From Aplectana chamaeleonis (lineage: Eukaryota > Nematoda > Chromadorea > Rhabditida > Cosmocercidae), in the NCBI GenBank assembly GCA_029168955.1, contig JAPDOI010000066.1, forward strand, positions 1,116,501 through 1,180,500: 64,000 bases of DNA, given 5' to 3'. Both the position numbers and the translations under genes were made by a program. The notes beneath the pieces are model-generated. The model worked only from the letters and a program-made list of their open reading frames with translations, was not told where the DNA came from and did not search any database. Below, in pieces: positions 54,976 through 64,000 of this stretch (its first letter is position 1; each line of letters starts with the position of its first letter).

Positions 54976-55229
54976 TTCCTGAACGAATTGTTCTTAACGT
55001 CATACCACATTGTCAGAAGAAGAGGTCAATCATTGTGAATGACAAAGGTTGGCTTATAGCAAACAGAGTTGTAATCCGACGAGAATTTTCCGAACGATTG
55101 TTCAGAGGATTTTACTGATGACTGGTTTTCCAAGTACCCTTCATATGCCAACACTCACTGAATATTGCACGGTATTTTGTCAGTAATTCCTTTTGCTTTA
55201 TAGCTTTCATCTACATAGCTTATCGAACT

Positions 55230-55440
55230 AGCCCGGACCAGGCGTGTGCGCGGAGCTCGGTCTTCAAACAGGCGGACTTACAAGGGAAGTCTTTAGAGCG
55301 GTAAACGGGCCAGCGAAAGCGAAAAGCGTTGTCAGTTTCTCTTGGTTCACCATAGTAACACTGTGAAATACCCAGCTTCGAGCTGCTGATTCCGAAGAGC
55401 AACAAGCATGCAATTTAGGCTGTCCCCACTCATTGACCAT
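55230..55440. repeat. Dispersed repeat shared with 58,890-59,040
   Basis: gtttagagcgg..gcgaaa, catagtaa, agcttcgagctgctg and gttgtcagt-like words recur in order near 58,900-59,040. Nature unknown. Confidence 0.4.
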
Positions 55441-55685
55441 GCCTATCAGGACGAAAGGTCGGTGGAGTGCGGCGATATGGTGCAAAGGCAAACGAAATGG
55501 GCACCTGGACGTGATTGTGAAGGTTTGATCATCCAACTGCGCAGACTTTCTGCTATTGCATACGAATTTCGTATTCTACTTGAACACGACGCTCTTGATT
55601 TAGTTTTTTTTTCCTCTTCCAGTCTTATTAATCACCTTGATGTCACATGAGTGGATTCATCAACAGTGGATCACATGAATTTAGG

Positions 55686-55882
<197 letters not shown>

Positions 55883-56530
55883 CAATGACAGCAGCAATAA
55901 ATTTTCTTAGTGTTTCCTTGTTGTTGCAATCGTCAGAGCACAGGTTTAGAAAACTAAGGTAATACATTTGAACTATGCAGTATTATGCTCTTTTTGGAGT
56001 CGTTCTAGCGATTTGCGCGACAAGGCTCACAAGAATTCAGATTCAGAATCGAGAAAATATTTCTCCAAACTGGAAACACCAGTCGACGCAGAATTCCATC
56101 TAGATTAAAAAAAAACCTTCAACAAAGGTCTATCTCCAAGCACAAAAAAGTTATGGACGAAAAACCGATAATTTCAGTAAAAAAAAATGCACTTTATAAA
56201 CTGAAACCGGCTGGCAGAAAGGGAAGTCTTTTTTGAAAATGAAAACGCTGTTCGATGCAGAATTTTATGTGGCTTCCGAAAACAACCTCTACCAAATGGC
56301 TATCTTTTAGGGTAAAAAGCATGGCTGAAAAACCGGCAGTGACACCCACCCAATCTTGAAAATGACTTGTATGAGTGTTGGGTCACTTTCATTCTTTCTC
56401 GGGGCGTTTCACCGGTTGTCACCGGTTTTCCCAATGGTGAAGGTTCCCAACTTCACCTGCCCAGGGGTGAAGGTTGGTGGAGTACATGGCTCCACCCAAA
56501 GAAGCTATGCTGGCCGTGAGGGGTTGGCGC

Positions 56531-58332
56531 CAGGGATGTGCAGCAAACGATTTTGAAAAATCAGCAAACGGAAATCGGCAAATTTTGACCAAAAACCGCC
56601 GGCAAACTTCAATCGGCAATCGAAAAAAGGCAAAAGAAAAAACTCGAACAAAAAACGATACTAATGTCTTACAAATGGAGGTAAAAAATTACTTTTTCTA
56701 ATGCACATTTCGTACTTCAACATCAAGATAAAAAATAGTTTTTCAATAACACCTCAAGAAGTTGAACCCTCACGTTGGTACAATACCACGTAAAAAACAG
56801 CACCAAAATGAATATTCTATTTAACACTAGTAATAAGAATGAATGTTTTGGCGGAAGGATTGTAATTTTTCGAGGTTCTCTTATTTTAACCTTTTCGGAA
56901 TAGTAGTCATTCATTTGTTTCCTTTTTTCAAAATTATCGCACAAAATTCAGAGTATGATGTAATCCGAGTTAACGGAGTGAGCACCGGAGGTTAATCTAA
57001 CAAATGAAAAGCTTAATTTTCTTATTACTTTAGGTGATTATTTTCTAACAAGTGTGGCACCCACGGCGCTCCGCGGCGTTCTTGTTGGCGTGTCTCACTG
57101 TATGTTTAATATTCGACTGGAATCTGGATAAAAGGTAAAGGCGTGTAGAAATGGTACTAAAACGCACGTTTTTGGACAGTCTTGGGAGCAATCTAGAGAA
57201 ACTGCTCCATCTCCGACAGTCCTCTCCCCTCCGCGCTTTTGAATCTCTCCTGAGCTGAGCACTAACAACTCAAATACGTGCGATTGGGTAGTTTTTCAAT
57301 CTCTGCTAAAAAAAACGAGTTCCGAGAAACTGTGGTAATCTCAGATCACCTTCTTTCCAAATAATACATCACCTCTTCCTCTCAGCTGATCACCTCCGAC
57401 TCCGTACATCCAGTTTATAGTCAAACAACGAATTTGATCAAAGTGAATTTTTCCAAAGCCGCGTACCCCCTCTCCGACCCTTCCAACTCAGAACTCCATT
57501 TTCAGCGCAATCGCGAGCATAGCATAAGACGGCCAAGTTCATAAACCAACAAACTGCCACTAAAGTTCAGCATCCTCTACCCCACGCTTCGCACAGTCCC
57601 AGTGAAATCTTGCTTACACTTCAAGTCAACAACGCACACTCAGCAAAGTTTTGCACTCACTGGCTCTCCGGGCACTCCTAACAAGCTTCCGCGCTTGGCA
57701 CCTTCCCAGTCGGGTCCTACACACTTTTCTTAGTGTTTAGGGCTCTTTCAGTTTGTTAACATTCACTTTTCCCGACACGTGTCACACTCCCAGTTGAGCC
57801 CCATACGTTTTCCCCGTCACTCTGCGCGCTCCCAGTGATGTTCCACATACTCTGTGGTGAACGGTCACCGGTCAACTCCTACCCGTTTAATGTGATGTAA
57901 GATGATCTCAATAGAAATCAGTTTTCCATTACCTAAAACGATTTGAGACATTCAGTATTTTTCCAAAGATCTTTGTGTCCTCTCCTCTCCTTACAATTGT
58001 TTAGGGTGTTTCTTTGGCCCGAAGAGCCCTGCGTAATTGCCCAGGCTTCAACAGGAAGGGGGTGGGGGATTCGGTACTCTTCCAGACAAGTGGACTTCAA
58101 AAACTTTGAGCCCACCGTCTCAAAGTTTTTGAAGTATAGCCTGTCTCTTTTCTTTCGAACCAGTCGCAGTACGGCTTGTCGGGCTTACCATGCGCGTTCT
58201 AATCTCGGCGTTTATTATCTATTGCGCACATTTTTGCCGAAATTTGTAGAAAATGGAGGGGAAAAACGGCAAACGACAATCGACAAAATTCGTCCGAAAA
58301 CGGCCGGCAAACGGCAATTGCCGCATATCCTG
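56531..58332. mobile_element. hAT-type element with 7/8 TSD, 1.8 kb
   Basis: Left cagggatgtgcagcaaacg and right caattgccgcatatcctg are imperfect inverted ends. Flanks gttggcgc (56,523-56,530) and gttggcgg (58,333-58,340) agree at 7 of 8. Both ends share caaacgg, gaccaaaaaccgccggcaaac / cgtccgaaaacggccggcaa text. No transposase frame is visible. Confidence 0.68.
57680..57862. repeat. Degenerate minisatellite related to 20-762
   Basis: Several diverged units (cactcccagttgagccccat, acgttttccccgtc, actctgcgcgctcccagtga, tgttccacatactctgtgg) resemble the 42-bp unit at the start of the window. Confidence 0.5.
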
Positions 58333-58367
58333 GTTGGCGGCCTCACTGGAGAATGGGGTTTAGACAG

Positions 58368-58826
58368 CGTCCATACGTGGCGAGAGCGGACGTTCCCGCT
58401 GTTGTTCGCCTCTCGACGCTCCTCAACGCTGGAGCAGCCCGTGCCAGGAAATCAACACAGGCAAACACCCCCGTACCTCGTGTTGATTCGATTGAAAACG
58501 TCTGGTCGGGTGATCAGTCGCTCGAGTCGGCGCAACGTCTGATGATTTCCCACGGTTATCGTCTTCCATGGTGGGATTATGAAAAATAAGGGCAGTAGTT
58601 TCGCTAGAGGTTTAATGCCACCTGTTTTTGCGATGGAGCAGTTAGCTTGAAACTTGCTGCTTGCTTCGCGGGGCTGGCGCGAGCGCGCGAGAGCGAGCGG
58701 GCGAGGACGCGCGAGAGGGAGCGGGCGAGGACGCGCGAGAGGGAGCGCCTGTAAGCGGCTAGCGAATCGTGTGCCCACGATGACCATCGATTTTGCGTGA
58801 TCGTACGCTCTCGCCACGTATGGACG
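58368..58826. mobile_element. Inverted-repeat element with 21-bp perfect ends
   Basis: cgtccatacgtggcgagagcg (read as cgtccatacgt + ggcgagagcg) at 58,368-58,388 is exactly inverted at 58,806-58,826. Starts 36 bp beyond the hAT element. Contains the 26-bp tandem repeat at 58,672-58,756. Confidence 0.78.
58672..58756. repeat. GC-rich tandem repeat, about 26 bp unit
   Basis: About three copies of gcgggcgaggacgcgcgaga plus gggagc. Confidence 0.8.
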
Positions 58827-59278
58827 GAGCCTTAGATTCGCGCGGGGTGATCTACCGCAGCCCTGTCCATTCATCAGACTAAAATTATTGCGCGAACTCC
58901 ATGTGTTTAGAGCGGCGAACGCATCTGCGAAAACGAATTGTATTGTTGGTATCTTTTGGGCATCCATAGTAAAACCGAGTAGTTTCCAGCCCCGAGCTGC
59001 TGGTTTGAAAACGTTATAAGCCTAAAACTGTCGTTGTCAAAAAAACCCTGTGCAAAGTTTGGGTGAAATCACATTTCTCGAACTTCGAATAGAGTGATAG
59101 CGTTTCCGACTTTTACGATTTGTTGGCGGAGCCTTAACTTCTACAATTTGAGAGGTTCTGAAAACGTTGAAAAATGTTCCAGATTTGACTTAAAGTTCTC
59201 CCAAGGCGGCTATTTGGTTATCTGATGGCGAATCTAATGTTTCTTAATCGATTTTCTGAATCTTCCGGCTTAATTTGT

Positions 59279-59777
59279 TTAAAGGCTGCAGACACGCTCA
59301 AAAATTATATCGATTTTATGACGTAAATCGATGGTTTGGAGCTGGCATTATGGGCAACTAACGAAAAAACTAACGAGGGCCGTGTGTAAATAGAGAATTA
59401 CGGTTGTTTTTGTTATCGGGTGAAAAAGGAGGAGTTACACAGTGAGTGGTTGAAACAACGAACATCAGCGACAAAACGGTTGAGACAGCAAATCCGATAA
59501 ACTCTTACGGCCTTAACTAGAACGCTTACGTCGTTGGAAGCATCAAAAGCCAGCCAAAGGGACCGTTTTCGAACGATCAGTCTGGGCGAGTTTGTATTTG
59601 TGGGCGCAGTTGTCGAAGCCCTTGGGCTGGGTTGTCGAAATTTTTCGACTTGCATTGCTCAAAGTTAGTGGTTTCGACTCAATTTTGACCCTTCGAACGG
59701 TGCGAGCGTTCTACTAGGGGCCATGCGACACCAGTGGCTATCTCAATAACTTTTTCGAGCATGTCTTCTGCCTTCAA
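59279..59777. mobile_element. TTAA-flanked element, family H copy 5
   Basis: Left ttaaaggctgcagacacgct, right gagcatgtcttctgccttcaa. Interior matches copy 4 in order. Confidence 0.82.
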
Positions 59778-59799
59778 AGCTTTCCTTCAGGGAAAAATT

Positions 59800-59939
59800 C
59801 GATCGAAATACACGTCTTCTGACGATTTCCTGAACCCTACGATAGACAGAGCTCAAAATGTCTCTCGAGGGGATACTCAGAGACTTCCGTAAACCGTGGA
59901 GATATCGGAAGTGAAATTTATCGTGAACACTGCCTTCAA
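59800..59939. mobile_element. Family F right-end fragment (inverted)
   Basis: ccgtaaaccgtggagatatc, ggaagtgaaatttatcgtg and aacactgccttcaa match the inverted left end of family F (14,912 and 61,636). The other end is not found. Confidence 0.6.
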
Positions 59940-61635
59940 CTCTACTTTGATGTCCGTTCATCGATTTTTGACAGTATACGCTAGATTACAGTGGGTGTAC
60001 GGCAGTTCAGTCAAAGTCTCAGATTTGATTCAAAATTTCTATGCGGGGTTTATTCGGGGTGTTGAATACACATTTAACGCCCATTTGTCGATTTTCTAAA
60101 TACTAAATTAAGTTTTGTCTCCCAAATAGCACGATCCCTATCGTAAGCTACAGTGAACCTCAAAATTCCGGGAAACGGAACCCAGAACCTTTTCAGCATC
60201 CTAGATTACCCCTTCCTACAAGTTTTTAGCCAAATCCGATTCTTTTTTCGAAAACACTCCAAGAAATGTCCGATGGATACCTTTTCGCACCGTATCATAT
60301 TTATAGCAGCACTTTAGGTAATCACGTTTTTAGTAGGAGAGAAAACTGCAGACACAACACCTCCTGGGAGCTCAAACGGAAGTTGTACGAAAAATCATGC
60401 ATACTCATTGCCTCGTCCGAGCTGGCCGCTCTAACGGGGAGGGCGATGAGAACAATGAGTGAGGCAAAGAAGGAGATTTAACTGCTGTCCTTATCGAAAC
60501 GAGATTCCGGTGCGCAGCTGCGGACAAACGTTCCTGCGACACGCACGCCACACGAATACGTTCTCGTTCACCCTAATTCCCCTCAGAGTTTAGAGCGAGT
60601 TAATCGAAGAGGACGAAAGAGACGCTGAAACGCTTCCTCACGCGCTTTCTGGTCAAATCCTACGAGTGGTATTGCACACTGTTGCATCGAACAAATTTCT
60701 CGCCTAATCCTCTCTCCAATAAACCAACAAACGAATAATAAGAATTATCTATTTTCTAATACTCGAATCTTTGAATAACTCATATTATCAATATTCATTT
60801 ACTTACTCGAATAGTTTCAGAAGAAGCAAGACAAAGAATAAGCAGAGCTAGATTACAGGATGTTGATGTTGGTTTGCTTTGTTTTTACTATGACAAGTTG
60901 TTCCTAATCTGAGGGGGCCATCCCTCAGTGTTTCGCACTGTTCCAAAGAACTACGTGTCGAGAAAAAAATATTGATTGAATCATCATACTCTGGAACTCG
61001 CAGTTGTCACCTAAAGCTTACAAGTGTCAAGCCTGTTGTTGTCACATGAAAGGTGATACCGCCAACTTCTGTCACCTCTATGCCAAATTGCATACGCGTT
61101 TGCACTCTCTGTGTGGTTTGGTGGTGACAAACCTGTGCGTAGACGAGGAGAGTGAAACCGCAGCGAGAAGACTATGAGGGAGAATGCGGCTTGAAGAGTT
61201 CAAATTCTTCTTTCCACTTCGCTTTTGATTATTTCTATCTTTATTAATGCTTTAAAGTCACGCGGAATTTCAGTATTTACTAATTGTGTCTACCGGCCTG
61301 CAGCCGACCTAATCGGTGGATTTAGAGGGTTCAAAGCCTTGATAAAATTCTATTCGGTGACGGCACTCAGTCGGAAAGCTTTAAAAAAGATAAGTTGATG
61401 GATTTCTTTCAAAAAAATGGATTGGTTCACTCATTGATTCGATGTTCTTTGAAAACACAGTTTTTTTACATATCCTTTATTTCCCTTATTTGGGTGCTCG
61501 CCTTGTGGCGCCAAACAGTGAGAAGATTGGGCGAATTAGAGGGAAAGACTAAGCAGCGTTATTGGTTTCCGAAGTGGGGTCGACCAATAGCATTGCCTAG
61601 CCCTTCCCTTCGATCCGACCGCCCTCCTCATCGTT
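59940..61635. other. Intergenic stretch without recognisable gene
   Basis: No known coding motifs, RNA genes or complete element ends. A cagttgtcacctaaagc word at 61,002 resembles inverted text near 63,300. Confidence 0.4.
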
Positions 61636-62075
61636 TTAAAGACAGTGTTCAAGATAAATTTCACTTCCGATATCTCCACGGTTCACGGAAGGTCTGGTGC
61701 CCTATATAGCAAGGCATGCTTAAAAAGGACACGAAAGACGTGTTTTTGAGCCAAAATAGGCCCTCCCTTGTTTACGTTGATTTTTGAGCGTGGAGGAATT
61801 GACCGCTATGAAGGATGATGCCGGCGATCAGCTTACTCATCAGCCCTTCCTTGACTTAATTATTCTTGTAATCTGAGTCTTCATTTGTTCATATCGAGGG
61901 GGCGAAACTGGAGCACGGGGCGGTTCTGGAACACATGAACGCTTATTTGCAGACGTTATTTTGCCACTCCTGGCTAGTTTTCCGTTCTTTCGGCACTGGG
62001 AGCCTAGGATCTTTCTCGATTATCATTTCACTGGGGAAAGTCAGCGAGGAAGATCATCGTGAACGCTGCCTTTGG
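61636..62075. mobile_element. TTAA-flanked element, family F copy 2 (unbroken)
   Basis: Left ttaaagacagtgttcaagat, right atcgtgaacgctgccttt. Contiguous reference for the interrupted copy at 14,912-16,760. Confidence 0.85.
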
Positions 62076-62229
62076 AAAATTATTCGAACTTTTTTTTTCG
62101 AATTCTTCTTGGAACCCTATAGCTATGAAATTACCGTGAGTTTTCTCCACAGCTTTGTTTTTTTTTCAATTCAAAGAGTTTCCATCGTTTTCTGGTCTTG
62201 AAATCGGCTTTATGAACAAAGGTCGGTGA

Positions 62230-62530
62230 ACCCTATACCTGGCAGTGGCAAGAGGCGCCGCTATCACGCACACGGTGGAGTGATCGATCCTCGCCCAAGG
62301 TCAACCAAGTCTTCTATCCCTCCGGGGTCGGTAAGTTGGTACCAGACTTGTCTGGGTGGATAAAAACACTGACTTGAACACCGGCTGGCCCCCGCAAGTC
62401 ATTGTATAGGCCCTATACACCTTCAAAAAGCCTCTACGATTCTGAATGGAAGTTGAATGGGTGGCGCATCCCCAAAGGATTGATATACTCCAAGAACTTT
62501 ATCCTTTATCTTTTTTATTGTTCTGGTTAC
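62230..62530. repeat. Possible SINE or LINE 3' fragment
   Basis: A compact block with gtaagttggtaccagacttg, gtctgggtggataaaaacac, ccccgcaagtcattgtatag and a cctttatctttttta tail. The T-rich repeated tail after a defined block suggests a short retroelement. No box A/B match is certain. Confidence 0.3.
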
Positions 62531-63920
62531 TATTTGTAACGCTCCTGTATATTTCAGTAATCAAAAGCCTCAGTATTTCACCTTTTCGCCTCCCGCGTAT
62601 TGTGCCATTTACTTGAGTATTCAACATTTCCGTGAGAGAAGTGAGGGAAGGGATGCACCAATAGTATTCTAATGAGACTTAGCAAAATAGAGAGGATTGA
62701 TAAGCGGAAAAAATTCTTACGTAGTCTTGGTTTGTTCCTTATTTCCGCATCACACAAAAAATTATCAAATAATCGAGAGGAAGCGACTGTTTCTTTGTCA
62801 GCTGAAAAAAATGGGAAATGTTAAAATGTCTCAGAAACTTCTTTATCCTTGTGAGAGTGAACTGATATTACATAAACCGTAAGCTATGACCGAAAAACTG
62901 CTTCACTACTAAGTAGGCAGTATCTTGATTAATTCTTTAAAGTTTTAAAGTATTCTATTCAACGCGTGATTTAATTGAATAGCCAATATTTCCACATAAA
63001 ATACTGTTTTAATAGTGGAATGAAATTTTAAAAAAAGAGATAAGCAAATGAAGTTTCTTAGAAGTTATAAAGGTTGTAATGTGAGTGTAGTATGAAATGA
63101 GTGTTTGACTGTTGTCACGTGGAGGCAATCTGCAGGTCAAGAACCGTAGTCATGCTACAGTACATTCATGCGACCTCCAGGTGACATGCCAGAAACCTCA
63201 AAATGGCATGGAATCCTTGTCACCTCGAGGTCTGTGACATGCAACCTGAACGTCGTGAGGATGTGGTGTGGAATAACTCCGCTGCTCGGCCTGCAGGTCG
63301 CCTCCAGGTGACAACCTCTAGTTTCAGAGTTGTTGGGCCCACCTCACAACTCTAGTCTTGGAACTGGGGATGTGCTCATTCACAGACTGGCGGACGTTTA
63401 AAATGATTTGTTGAACGTTCAATAAAAGATAGAGATCGTAGAGGCCTGAATGCTTTTGAAACCATGCAGCGGGAGCTAGTCAATCTTCACGCCGTTACTT
63501 TTACCTCCCCCACACTGATCTCCTACCGATTTCTCTATCCTAGAGGAACAGAAGATTTAGTTGACCGTGGGCGATGATCAAACCCGGTCATCTGTACTAG
63601 TGGATTAGGAAGTGGCAAAAGCTATCGGCAGTGTTCTCGATAGGAGTTGAGGAAGGCCGCTCCCCCCAAATATTCTCTCATTGACTCTAGAGTCCCCTTG
63701 AGTTCGAACATGGACGCGAAGCGCTCCCAGGTTCTTCCTAAATGCTCGGAATCTCGGGGTGAGTGAAACACTCACGTAGTGGCAAAATTTTTCCCGCGGA
63801 AAAGGTTCCGTCGTCATGGGCTGACACAAAGAACATAAGCGTCAAGGTAGGCGCAAACGATTCAAAACTGAGTACTCTTTCGATTAAGAGACACTAACAT
63901 CGAAACGCGTTTTAACTTTT
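62531..63920. other. Intergenic stretch without recognisable gene
   Basis: Near 63,110-63,320 the words caggtgac / gtcacct recur in both orientations, suggesting a decayed inverted-repeat element. No coding motif recognised. Confidence 0.35.
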
Positions 63921-64000
63921 TCACAACAACTAAAAGCTCACAACAACTCATCACAACAACTAAAAAAAACACCTCACAACAACTAAAAGCTTTTAACTTT
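63921..64000. repeat. Short tandem repeat at the window edge
   Basis: Imperfect copies of cacaacaactaaaa, continuing to the window end. Confidence 0.6.

Noticed and set aside
54582..55010. 142-codon minus-strand frame upstream of cho-1
   Set aside because: Runs through the GC-rich palindrome with Ala/Arg/His-rich repeats; no domain.

Overview
This window looks like nuclear genomic DNA of a parasitic clade V (strongylid, hookworm-like) nematode. The evidence is one large, intron-rich gene whose conceptual protein closely matches the C. elegans choline transporter CHO-1, set in DNA packed with RTE-like, CR1-like and jockey-like non-LTR elements, a mariner, hAT-type MITEs and many short TTAA-flanked inverted-repeat elements. 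I see no bacterial operons, rRNA or tRNA genes, or CRISPR. The species name is inference.

Layout. 1-0.76 kb is a 42-bp minisatellite. 1.4-11.5 kb is a three-level retrotransposon nest: a minus-strand RTE-like element is split by a plus-strand CR1-like element, which is itself split by a plus-strand jockey-like element. The jockey-like element still shows a decayed 2A-like motif, a PHD-type zinc finger, endonuclease, RT and a C-terminal zinc knuckle. 11.9-16.8 kb is a chain and nest of TTAA-flanked elements. One of these (14.9-16.8 kb) holds three others, and an unbroken relative lies at 61.6-62.1 kb.

18,987-53,516 (minus strand) is the only gene I can support: a cho-1/SLC5A7 high-affinity choline transporter. 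I rebuilt it as 14 exons, each joined by GT-AG introns in consistent phase, giving 572 codons plus a stop. Exon 1 is at 53.5 kb and the last exon at 19.0 kb. The gene spans 34.5 kb because introns 1, 2 and 11 (6.6, 6.9 and 9.3 kb) and several smaller ones are filled with transposons: a 1.3-kb mariner, a near-perfect 1-kb palindrome with a hammerhead-like core, hAT elements, GC-rich palindromes and many TTAA elements.

53.5-64 kb is the 5' flank of cho-1. It has no recognisable gene but carries a GC-rich palindrome, a roughly 200-bp (TAA)n microsatellite, a 1.8-kb hAT-type element and more TTAA elements.

Function. cho-1 would supply choline to cholinergic nerve endings for acetylcholine synthesis. 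All other recognisable coding sequence is decayed mobile-element protein. The most informative non-gene signals are internal proofs of insertion: 8-bp duplications around hAT-type elements, and an occupied/empty pair of paralogous sites proving TTAA target duplication. The window also carries a family of inverted repeats with an exon-like ATG segment. All similarity statements come from reading the sequence; no database search was run.
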